Shown one piece after another: positions 1 through 8,300 of a stretch of DNA of 64,000 bases. The stretch covers positions 744,001-808,000 of the forward strand of contig NC_021287.1 of assembly GCF_000402035.1 (NCBI RefSeq), in the 5' to 3' direction. The DNA comes from Caballeronia insecticola. GTDB taxonomy: Bacteria > Pseudomonadota > Gammaproteobacteria > Burkholderiales > Burkholderiaceae. The position numbers were made by a program, and so were the translations under genes. Under the pieces are notes generated by a model, which did no database searches, was not told where the DNA came from, and saw only the letters and a program-made list of their open reading frames with translations. Every line of letters begins with the position of its first letter. Positions within the stretch are counted from its first letter, which is position 1.

Positions 1-313
1 AGACGCCCATCACGAGCAGCGACGCGACGAGCGTCGATTTGCGGCCAATGCGGTCGCCGAAATGGCCGAACAGAAACGAGCCGATCGGCCGGGCAAAGAA
101 CGCGATGCCGAACGTGACGAACGCGGAAAGCGCCTGCGCGGCGGGCGAGCCGTGCGGAAAGAACACCGGTCCGATGACGAGCGCGGCGGCGGTCGCGTAG
201 ACGTAGAAGTCGTAGAACTCGATCGCGGTGCCGATGAAGCTCGCGAAAATCACGCGAGAAGCGCTTTGTGATCCGTCGCCGGGCTGGGCGGCGGAAAGCG
301 AAGATGAGGACAT
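1..313 (-). CDS. MFS (metabolite:H+ symporter type) permease, 5' part
   Basis: This is the first 104 codons of a major facilitator permease; the rest lies beyond the left edge. The start is the ATG complementary to 311-313. After a short polar N-terminus the product reads FIGTAIEFYDFYVYAT, then GHFGDRIGRKS, the loop between helices 2 and 3 that marks the metabolite:H+ symporter branch (relatives of ShiA, KgtP and ProP). Family knowledge points to an inner-membrane importer of an organic acid or similar solute. The substrate cannot be read from this fragment. The 308 bases upstream (314-621) hold no gene I can support and probably contain the promoter. Confidence 0.85.
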   Translation of the reverse strand, partial: MSSSSLSAAQPGDGSQSASRVIFASFIGTAIEFYDFYVYATAAALVIGPVFFPHGSPAAQALSAFVTFGIAFFARPIGSFLFGHFGDRIGRKSTLVASLLVMGV

Positions 314-621
314 GGTGTCTCCGTTGTCGTGTTGCGTCGTGCTGGTTATGGCGAAGCATTGTCGCGCGCATCGCGGGACGAGGGGCGATCGAAGCGCGTC
401 AGCTTTCTGTAGGAATAGCGGCGGGTGTTGTGCGATGGCCGGGGCGGCGGGCGCGAGTAGCGCGCAAATCGCGGCGCAGTGGACTGCGCTCGGGCGCTTC
501 GCGCAGCGCGCGGGGTGGGCGCGAGGCGAAGGCCGTGCCGGAAGCGGGTCCGGCAGGGGTGCGGAAAATTATAACGATCGTGCGCGGCGAGCGCCAATCA
601 ACCGGTGCATCGATCGATGCA

Positions 622-1101
622 TCAGTCGATGGTCGTCGCCTGCGGCGAATGCGATGTCTGCAGCTGGAACTGGCCGTTGTCGTTGAACATCCAGCCTTCG
701 AAGAGTTCGATCTGGCCGTGGCCGTTGAGAAGCCGCGCGGGCGGCGCGGGCAGCGGCGACGCGCGGCGCAGCGAGGCGAGGGCGGTGGCTTCGGCTTCGT
801 CGTCGCCGTTGGTGCGATACACGGACGATTCGACGAGCCGCCCGCCACGGTCCACGGTGAACGACACGAGGACGAAGGAGCGCAGCATGGCCTGCGGCGT
901 GCCCTGGAGCACGAGCGACGGATTGCGCTCGAAGATGCGTTGCGCGATGCGTTTCTTGTAATCGTCGAGCGTCGGACCGGGCGCGGCGGGCGCAGCGGCC
1001 GTGCGCGCGGCCACGACGCTCGGCGGCGGCGTAATCGTGCAGGCGGTGATGGCGAGGGCGGCGGATGCGCCGAGGACGGCGTAGAGGGCGGAGCGTTGCA
1101 T
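622..1101 (-). CDS. Lipoprotein with TonB C-terminal-like domain
   Basis: Product of 159 aa, taking the ATG at 1101 because it places a lipoprotein signal at the N-terminus. A hydrophobic stretch ends in AITAC, a plausible lipobox, followed by a Pro/Ala-rich linker. The C-terminal half (FTVDRGGRLVESSVYRTNG, then an Ala-rich helix and PLPAPP) follows the pattern of TonB C-terminal domains. A longer start at 1134 would add 11 residues without improving the signal. It is probably an envelope lipoprotein. It lacks the N-terminal transmembrane anchor of a true energy transducer, so a TonB function should not be assumed. It stands alone. Confidence 0.6.
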   Translation of the reverse strand: MQRSALYAVLGASAALAITACTITPPPSVVAARTAAAPAAPGPTLDDYKKRIAQRIFERNPSLVLQGTPQAMLRSFVLVSFTVDRGGRLVESSVYRTNGDDEAEATALASLRRASPLPAPPARLLNGHGQIELFEGWMFNDNGQFQLQTSHSPQATTID

Positions 1102-1181
1102 GACAGCGGGACATCGAAGAGAGTGATGTTTCAATGGTAGTTCGTGCCGCGCGTTTCGGGCGCGGGATTTGCTGTTCCCTT

Positions 1182-1217
1182 GTCATCCGCGAAGTCATCC
1201 GCGACGTCATCCGCGAG
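1182..1217. repeat. Three tandem copies of a 12-bp repeat
   Basis: The unit GTCATCCGCGAN is present three times in a row, at 1182-1193, 1194-1205 and 1206-1217. It ends just before the ribosome binding site of the small gene at 1238. It lies in the leader of that gene and could be a slippage site or a protein-binding array. Confidence 0.6.
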
Positions 1218-1237
1218 GCAACCAGGAGGAGGGAATC

Positions 1238-1396
1238 ATGAACAGCGATACGAACGGCATCGAGAACGACAAGCCCGTCGAGCACAACGATAACGAGAAG
1301 AGCAAATTGCCCGAGCGTAACGACGAAAACCGCAAGCAGGGACCGAACGATCGGCCGGGCAAAGAGTCGGGGGAAGGCGAGGCGCCGGTCGGTTGA
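1238..1396 (+). CDS. Small charged hydrophilic protein
   Basis: A 52-residue protein with a strong ribosome binding site (AGGAGGA at 1224-1230). It is made almost entirely of polar and charged residues (Asn, Asp, Glu, Lys, Arg) with no hydrophobic core, signal or membrane segment, so it is probably disordered. Burkholderia genomes hold many such small stress-associated proteins, but I recognise no named family. A further small hydrophilic gene follows about 90 bases downstream. Function unknown. Confidence 0.55.
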   Translation: MNSDTNGIENDKPVEHNDNEKSKLPERNDENRKQGPNDRPGKESGEGEAPVG

Positions 1397-1488
1397 ACGC
1401 GCGGGCTTAATGCAGGTTTAAGTGTGCGGCGCCGGCGGCGCGGTGCTAAGGTAATCGAGGGGATGTCCCCGCTTTTCGGGAGAACACC

Positions 1489-1671
1489 ATGTCACGCAAA
1501 CATCAGCCTTCGTCATCGGGCGCGCCTGCACGGCACGCGCAGCCGCAGCCGGCTTCGGCGTCGGCGGGGCATTCGAAGGGCGAATCGAAACGGAATGCGC
1601 CCGAGCGGGATGCGGCCAAGGCCGAGCCGGTTCCGCATGTCCGCCCGCCCGTCAGATCCGATGACAATTGA
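1489..1671 (+). CDS. Small Ala/Pro/Ser-rich hydrophilic protein
   Basis: A 60-residue protein preceded by GGGAG at a good distance. The sequence is rich in Ser, Ala, Pro, His and Lys and has no predicted fold, signal or membrane span. It is one of two consecutive small disordered proteins and may be stress-related, but nothing in the sequence proves this. Confidence 0.45.
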   Translation: MSRKHQPSSSGAPARHAQPQPASASAGHSKGESKRNAPERDAAKAEPVPHVRPPVRSDDN

Positions 1672-1707
1672 GCAGAAGACGGCGCATCATCATTGCGCCG
1701 TTTTGGC

Positions 1708-2025
1708 TCAGTCGTTGTACGGTTTGACCAGTTCGGCGCAGTGGATCGGTGCCGTCGCTCTGACTGTGCCCGTGTCCGCCGCGCGCGTTTCGACGCAGCG
1801 ATACACGCTGTTCGTCTTCTGGACGATGTAGGTGTCTTCGGGCAGCCCCGTGCTGCGCGCGGCGACGCTCGTCACGGCGACGATGCCGTAGCCGTTCTGG
1901 ATCAAATCGAAGAGCGTTGTCTCCGACGCACGCCATTGCGCGTTGGCTTGAGGCTGGGCATGCGCCGGCAGGCTGGCAGCGACGATACAGCCGAAGACGA
2001 TGGGCATGATGCGGCCTGACTTCAT
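1708..2025 (-). CDS. Small exported protein of unknown function
   Basis: A 105-residue product with a clear Sec signal peptide: MKSGR, a hydrophobic core, and cleavage after PAHA. The start at 2025 has GGAG upstream. The mature part has two cysteines (in VYRCVE and IHCAEL) that could form a disulfide, as expected for a periplasmic protein. It carries YIVQKTNSVYRCVE and ends in LVKPYND. I know of no characterised homologue. It stands alone and reads towards the small hydrophilic gene at 1489. Confidence 0.65.
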   Translation of the reverse strand: MKSGRIMPIVFGCIVAASLPAHAQPQANAQWRASETTLFDLIQNGYGIVAVTSVAARSTGLPEDTYIVQKTNSVYRCVETRAADTGTVRATAPIHCAELVKPYND

Positions 2026-2430
2026 GGGCGGTTCTCCGCGTGGTGGTCGATGAGGGCGGTTAGATGGGGTTGGGGGCGTCGCGTTCCGTTTGCGATGAAC
2101 CGCACGGCGAATTGCTGCGCGCTCCAGAGGCGATAAAGCTCCGTAAGTCGATATTATTCTGGCACTGTCCGGCGTTCGCCAAGGGCTCGAGGATGCGGCA
2201 TGCGAAGTCCAATCGAAATCGGGCTAAACGCAGGTCGCGAATAACGTCGAAGCGGCATATCACCGTACGGACCTGCTTGAGCGGTGCTGCCCATTCATGG
2301 AAGCGTGGGCGCGGCATGCTCTTGCCGGTTGAGCCACTCGCTTTGCCAATCGTCACAAATCGAAACACCTCCGCGAATACGAGACTACCTCCGATTAGGA
2401 TTAGGAATCCTATGCAGTAAAGGAGGTGAC

Positions 2431-3426
2431 ATGCCGTTTCCCGAATGGGGATACTCGTATAACGCGCTTTACGTGCCGCTGAGCGGAGGTTGGCACTGTG
2501 CATTGATGCCGGTCAGCGAACTGCCAGCGGTTGATCGCGGATGGCAGTTATCCTACGACGAGCGGAAGCAGAAGAAAAAAGAACGAGAGGAGCAGATCGA
2601 ACAGGACAAGCAGGACTTCGACCGCCTGTTCAGATTGCGAATCGACGCAAGGGGCGCGCGCTTCTGTTCCGAGTTCCGCGAATATGTGGCGTTCATCAAC
2701 CGCCATTTGCGCGTATCGAATTGGGACTTGCAGGATGGCGCAGGCATCACACGCGCGCTGCGCTCAGCGGTGCGCGACGGCAACATCATTCCGGTGATCG
2801 CTCGAAACTGGCACGGCGGGCGGCGCGTGTTTAGACGCTACGCTCCACAACAATGGACGAGCGGCGGTGGTGGTTCCTTGGCTTTGGGCAGTGGCGGGTC
2901 GAATGCGCCGACAGGTCGATTCACAGGCCCGTTTGCTGCCGCTATGCATGTAGCTGACACGGTGATGAATAGCAGACTCGCCACCAGTAGTCGCGCCGTT
3001 AGCAGCGCGGGAGGTGGCGGACGCGGTGGTGGCGGCTTCGCTTGGCTCAGCGCGGTAGAGGCGGTGGGCGGCGCGGTTGCAGGTTCTGTATTCGGAGACT
3101 CGGACGACGACAGCAGCGGCGAGTCGATGCTCAAGAGCTTCGGGGATTCAGGCGGCGACGGTGGTTCGATGCTTGGTGATGCAGAGCCGTTTAAATACTC
3201 GCCGGACGAATTGAGCGACGATTCGTTCGATATCGCGGCCAGCACGAACAATCCAAGCTACGCAGCGAAGATGCTCGGATACGACCGCGACACGTTCGGC
3301 GACATGATCCATGCGATGAAATACAACCTCGACTTACGCGGTGACGATAATGTGATCTGGCATGACAACGGTGACGTTGAATTCAAGAAAAACATCATCG
3401 GCAATATGCACGATTACACGAACTGA
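2431..3426 (+). CDS. Putative polymorphic toxin with Gly-rich linker
   Basis: A 331-residue protein; the ATG at 2431 follows an excellent AGGAGGT (2421-2427), so the upstream ATG in the same frame is rejected. Residues about 1-140 form a domain with a charged Lys/Glu helix near 45-65. Residues 140-255 are Gly/Ser rich. An acidic stretch leads to a compact C-terminal region (about 275-331) that includes MLGYDRDTFGDMIHAMK and NVIWHDNGDVEF. This modular layout, followed 13 bases later by a DUF4279 gene, is typical of secreted or contact-delivered toxins with cognate immunity. The catalytic type is not evident and I do not recognise the toxin family. It has no signal peptide, so export by a type VI or similar route is an inference. 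Confidence 0.55.
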   Translation: MPFPEWGYSYNALYVPLSGGWHCALMPVSELPAVDRGWQLSYDERKQKKKEREEQIEQDKQDFDRLFRLRIDARGARFCSEFREYVAFINRHLRVSNWDLQDGAGITRALRSAVRDGNIIPVIARNWHGGRRVFRRYAPQQWTSGGGGSLALGSGGSNAPTGRFTGPFAAAMHVADTVMNSRLATSSRAVSSAGGGGRGGGGFAWLSAVEAVGGAVAGSVFGDSDDDSSGESMLKSFGDSGGDGGSMLGDAEPFKYSPDELSDDSFDIAASTNNPSYAAKMLGYDRDTFGDMIHAMKYNLDLRGDDNVIWHDNGDVEFKKNIIGNMHDYTN

Positions 3427-3439
3427 AAGGCCCGCATTT

Positions 3440-3856
3440 GTGGATACACATCAACTTGCTCACGCATCTTTTTTGATCGCAGGCGATACTCTCGTCCCTG
3501 AGTTCTGGACGTCATATTTCGGCGTGACGCCGGACACCACGATCGTTAAGGGCCAGCCGTTCACTACCCCGTCGGGCCGCCTGAGCAGCGTGCCGGGCCG
3601 CATCGGCTTGTGGGGTATCAAGAGTAAAGCAGCTGTACAGAGTGATACCTTAGAACCGCATCTGCGGTATCTGATCGCTCGATTGGGCTTTCCTCTCGCC
3701 GACCTCCGCGCGCAGCTTGAGCAGCAGAGAGCACGGGCTCGCTTTTTCTGCTACTGGAACAACCACGCGGGGAACCGCACACCTGATGTGCCGGAGGACA
3801 TTCGGCGGATGTGCGACGAAATGGGCGTCGCATTCGAGATTGACGAATACCGATAG
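3440..3856 (+). CDS. DUF4279 protein, probable immunity protein
   Basis: A 138-residue product; I choose the GTG at 3440, 13 bases after the toxin stop and preceded by GAAAGG. It matches the DUF4279 pattern: ASFLIAGDTLVPEFW, an FGVTPD turn, KGQPF, GLWGIKSK and the helix EPHLRYLIARLGFPL. Small DUF4279 proteins are commonly found as cytoplasmic immunity partners beside polymorphic toxins. The tight spacing to the gene at 2431 supports that role. Which toxin it neutralises is inferred only from adjacency. Confidence 0.65.
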   Translation: MDTHQLAHASFLIAGDTLVPEFWTSYFGVTPDTTIVKGQPFTTPSGRLSSVPGRIGLWGIKSKAAVQSDTLEPHLRYLIARLGFPLADLRAQLEQQRARARFFCYWNNHAGNRTPDVPEDIRRMCDEMGVAFEIDEYR

Positions 3857-4063
3857 GCGGCGAGGGGAGCGTGGCGGCGCGTGCCGGCGCTTTCCCGATG
3901 CGTTGCGTCCTGACAAGGTCCAGCCCCCTTAAAAATCACGACGGAAGGAGATGACAGGCGATAAATTCGAACAATTGGCGTTCGGAGATTTAGGCGGAGA
4001 GCCTTATCTGGCGGGCGTTTCCGCGAATATTTCAGACGGAATGGGCAAGCGGAGATAGGGGGT

Positions 4064-4078
4064 GTGGCGGAGGCGGTG
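4064..4078 (+). repeat. Left attachment-site core (attL-like)
   Basis: Exact 15-bp copy of the tRNA-Ser 3' end (complement of the CCA end, acceptor and start of the T-stem). The identity stops after 4078, where the island side would begin. Confidence 0.55.
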
Positions 4079-4130
4079 TCCGCCAAAGAGTGAGTAAATA
4101 TAAGGGTTGCAGCCCGATAGATGGAGATCA

Positions 4131-4149
4131 TCCACCATCCCATCCACCA
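4131..4149 (+). repeat. 19-bp direct repeat, left copy (possible integrase arm site)
   Basis: TCCACCATCCCATCCACCA occurs here and again at 52430-52448 in the same orientation. It is built from repeated CCACCA units, as arm-type integrase sites often are. It lies about 50 bases inside the left core. Confidence 0.5.
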
Positions 4150-4195
4150 AACCGGACAACGCCTTTTCAAACGTGATGCGCGCTCATTCTGCTAA

Positions 4196-4546
4196 ATGGC
4201 TGCTAACGAAACATGGTCGTCCGCCGCACTGACCTCTGTGCCGCTGAGCATGCGGATAACGGTTTCGTAGGCACTTCCTCCCAGCGCACTTTTCATGCTC
4301 TGGCTGTAGACTCGCACGCCGTTCAACGAATTCCGAGGACCACCTTCCGAGCCTCTTGCAATCAAGTATCTAAGGGACGATCCGGAGTGCTTCGAAGTCG
4401 CTCAGAAGATAGCGAGAGCGCCCAAGGCTGCAGGGTGGAGGATAACTGGCCCGGCGCCAATCCTGGTCTCAAAGTCGTACACCGACCCCAGCTCGATGTC
4501 CGTGGATGGTCAGCCTTCCGGCGAGACGATCGTCCAGCGGCGATGA
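4196..4546 (+). pseudogene. Small gene with two in-frame amber stops
   Basis: One frame runs from an ATG at 4196 to a TGA at 4544 and is interrupted by TAG at 4268-4270 and TAG at 4307-4309. The uninterrupted last part reads as real protein: FNEFRGPPSEPLAIKYL, then DDPECFEVAQKIARAPKAAG and DGQPSGETIVQRR. The section between the two stops is hydrophobic (ALPPSALFMLWL). Both stops could derive from CAG by a single change. I do not recognise the family. It is the first coding remnant inside the island. Confidence 0.45.
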
Positions 4547-5359
4547 CCGGAGCCGAACTGCAGGCCACGGAAATTCAGGCAATGACGGCAGCGGGCTGGA
4601 CTCACACGCCATTTACGGTTTTGATCTCGGCTGTACTTCGTGGTCTGGCTGCCGCTTCTTCGAGCGCAGTAGGTCTGAATGCTTCGAGCGCCGACACGTT
4701 GGGCGCGGTCTTTTGCGGCTATCTGAGTCGAGGGTAGCTGAACGACCGGTTTGCGCGATAGCTTATGGTGGAACGGGCCAGGCTGCGGCCGTCCGCTCTC
4801 CAGCCTTATCGCTGCAAAGCGGTCGATAAATTTGTACTGCCCAGAAGCGGTCGCTCGACAATGCGCACTCCTGACCCACTCTGATCAGACGGCCGTCTCC
4901 AAAGCGGTCAGTCAGCCGGATCCAAGTTTCGAGAAGTGGAGTGCCGATAAGCAGCCGTTGACGAACTCGCACGATCGGCCAACTTCTGCCACTCGGCTGA
5001 GCCATGGAGTGGTCGCTCGAACGGCTGATCCATCCGGAGATCCGCTCGATGCGGAACGCGCGCTTGTCGGCCTTAGCTGACGTTGATGCCAGTTCAGTCT
5101 AACGTCAGCAGCCAAGAGGATTGCTGACGTTGGCGGTGCCACGCCGCGGGACTGCAACTGCCCACATCAGAAAATCACACTCACGACTCTAAGCGGACAT
5201 TCGGTTCTCTGTTCGTTCCAAATCAACACTTCCTGACTTAACTCCCGTCTAGGAGCCGCCGAGAAGAGGCTTGGAAAGCAATTGTCGCGATTTGGCACTT
5301 GAGCCTGCGCGCTATACCATTCCGATTGTGCTTTGAGACCCTATAGCGCGACGCTACCA
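4547..5359. other. Gene-poor stretch with decayed repeat
   Basis: No gene can be supported here. It holds one copy of a dispersed degenerate repeat (4780-4880) and, at its right end, the leader of the large NTPase gene. Confidence 0.55.
4780..4880 (+). repeat. Dispersed degenerate repeat, copy 1
   Basis: This stretch (GGCTGCGGCCGTCCGCTCTC ... CTTATCGCTGCAAAGCGG ... ATGCGCACTCCTGACCC) aligns base for base over long parts with 9926-10000. Weaker relatives are near 36815-36905 and 43700-43745. Copies 1 and 2 lie in the same orientation on either side of the NTPase gene. Confidence 0.5.
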
Positions 5360-8300
5360 ATGACGACAATCCCGCTGAACCGGCAGTTTTACGAATGGAA
5401 AGAAAGTACAGACTGGGGGGCGTATTCAAGATATCGAGTGGCTGCGGGCTTTTCGGATGGTTTGTTAGGCTGGCCCGAGCTACTCGCCAGGCGCCGGGTT
5501 GTGATTCTCGCTGAGGCGGGTAGTGGCAAGACCGAAGAGTTGGCCGAGCAGGCGCGCCAGCAGGCAGCCGCAGGTCGGTTTGCTGTGTATGCGACTGTTC
5601 AGGATGTTGGACGAGACGGGCTCGACAAGGCTTTGCGGCCCGCTGACCGTCAGCGCTTGACTGCCTGGCGCAACAGCAGTGAACCGGGATGGTTTTTTAT
5701 TGACTCCATCGACGAGGCAAAGCTCGACAATGTCCGGCTGGAGCGAGCGCTGCGACAGATAGCCGAGGGGATTGCTGATGGAGAGGGGCGCGCACACATC
5801 GTCCTATCCGGCCGACACACCGATTGGGAATTCGCGCGGGATGCCCAGCGGCTGAAGGAAGAACTGCCACTCCCACGCGACAACCCCGCCGAGCCGCTTC
5901 CCACACTTGAAAATCTGGTACGCCAAGTCCTGCGTAACGAGAAGCGCCCCGAGCCGACTCCTGCGGAAACACCCTTGATCGTGGTGATGGCCCAGCTCAA
6001 TATAGGGCAGGTGCGGACCTATGCTGCTGCCAAAGGCGCTCCGGACCTCGATGGGCTGATGGCCGCTATTGAGGCGGGAAGCCTGTGGGGATTCGCCTGC
6101 CGCCCGCTCGATCTGGACTGGATCGTGCGCTACTGGCACCGCCACGGGCGGCTTGGCAATTTCAGCGTGATGATCGAAGTGGGGCTGCGCGAGCGACTAC
6201 AGGAAACCGACCCGGAGCGCAGTCGTCGCGATAGGCTCGACGCCGTGCGCGCCCAACACGGCCTGGAGCGGATCGGTGCGGCACTGGTGTTTGGACGGCA
6301 GTCAACCATCGCTATACCGGATAACGTAGCCGAACTCAGAAGCGAAGGAACTGCAGCCAAGATCGACGACGTGCTGCCGGACTGGTCTAGTGAGGACCGG
6401 ATAAGGCTGCTCACGCGGCCAGTGTTCGACCCAGCAACCTTTGGGCGCGCGAGGTTGCATAACGACAACGAAGGCGCAGTGCGGTCATATCTGACAGCAC
6501 GTTGGCTGCAGCGGTTACGTCGTGCCAATCTGCCGCAACGCCGACTGCATGATCTGCTGTTTTCACGGACCTATGAAGTTGAACTGGTCAGACCGTCGAT
6601 GTCGGAAGTGGCAGCCTGGCTTGCGCTGTGGGATGAAAGCGTAGCTGCCGAGGTTGTGCGTCGCGCGCCGTTTCTGCTGTTTACCGCAGGAGATCCTGCT
6701 CATCTCTCATTTGAAACCAGACGGACGTTGCTGACGGCGATGGTGGAACGGATGCGCCGGGACGAAGAAGTGCCGCTGCTGGATCTCAGCAGCCTCGCAC
6801 GATTCGCCCAGCCGGACATTGCTCCGGCGTTGCGGGACATCTGGGTAGCAGATAAGGGACATGGCGAAATTCGCCGTTTCGTGCTGCGGTTGATTTGGTT
6901 GGGCAAGATCGGAAATTGCACCGACCTCGCGATCTCTGCGTCATTCGGTCAATACGGAGATCTCTACACGGCCATGACCGCCGGCCGCGCGTTGCTCGCA
7001 ACTGGCGATGAAGGCACACGGAGGCGGTATGCCGAGTACATCAAGTTGCATTGCGCATCAATGTCGCCAACGCTCGTCTGGGAAGCCGTCGAAGACCTAT
7101 TCCCTCAACTTATCAGCGTCGATGACTTGGTGGCCATTCTGGCGATCGTTCAAATCGGCGACGCAGAGGGAGGGGGCTTCAATTTCGAATGGCACGGGGC
7201 GGAGCTGGTCGAGCGGTTATCAAGCGCCGCCGACCTGACCAGATTGATCGAAGGGCTCTTGAAACAGCTGGAAGCGGGCCCGCAACCGGATATTGGTGAA
7301 AGGTCGCCGCGGGATGAGCAATATGCTCCTGCACTCGGCGCGGCCGCACGGTGTCTGCTGGATGTGTCGCCCCCCCACCTCGCGCCGAATGCAGCGATCG
7401 ACGCATTGCTGCGTATCGGCGATCGGCGTCTGAATATGAGGAACCGGCGGAGTGAGGGTGAGTCCGGTGCAGTTGTCTTGCTGCTTCAAACGCCGGAGCG
7501 TCGTCGTGCCGCCTTCTGGCGGGCTGCGGATCGGCTGCGCAACCACCGAACGCTAATGGGACGCCCATTGCTCCATCGGTTCCAGATGGAGTTCCTCGGC
7601 TGGTCTTCAGGGCTGGTGCTCGACGACATTGACTGGCTTCTGCTCGATGGTGCATCTCGGACGCACGCGACTGAGCGGCAACTGGCCATCAATTCGGCGC
7701 TTAATCTTTGGTCCACATCGGGTGAGTCAGCGGCGCTGAAGGCGCGTATTGCCGGCGTTGCAGCGACGGACGCGGAGATGCGGGCCGCCTATGTTGAATG
7801 GATGACGCCGCGCATGAAGTCGGCGAAAGAAATCAAGAGCGAGGAAGAGCTGGCAGAGAGCGTGAGGGAAGCCGAGCGCAAACGGTCCGAGCAGGAGCTG
7901 TCCTGGATCGCTTTTATCGAGGATCTGCGTGCAAATCCCGAGCAACTGCGTCGACTGAACCCCACCACAACAACGAGTGTTGATGGCCGGATGTACAGTC
8001 TTTGGCAGTTGCTTAACCAGGCCACCCCTACTAACTCGCGTTACGCGATCGATAACGTCGAGCCCATTCGAGAGCTTGTCGGTCAGGAGGTGGCAACGGC
8101 GTTTGCTGCCGGGCTGCCGGGAATTTGGCGAGCCTGGAGACCGACACTGCGCAGCGCGCGCCCGCCCAGCGAGCGCAATCTCGTCAGCACCATTGATTGC
8201 CTAGGCCTCACGGGAATTTCGATTGAAGCAGCAGTGCGGAGCGATTGGGCGCAGCACCTGACTGAACAACAGGCGATCCGCGCCGCTGAATATGCGACGC

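Larger units (their letters stand above)
3857..4195. other. Island boundary region without a clear gene
   Basis: This gap holds the left attachment-like sequence (4064-4078) and the first 19-bp direct repeat (4131-4149). A 35-codon frame at 3951-4058 follows AAGGAG with almost no spacing and is not convincing as a gene. Otherwise I see nothing. Confidence 0.6.

Noticed and set aside
2284..3426. Earlier start for the toxin gene at 2284
   Set aside because: An ideal ribosome binding site stands before the ATG at 2431. The extra 49 codons read as non-coding sequence.
3951..4058. 35-codon gene at the island edge
   Set aside because: AAGGAG lies directly against the ATG, leaving no spacing, and the product has no recognisable feature.
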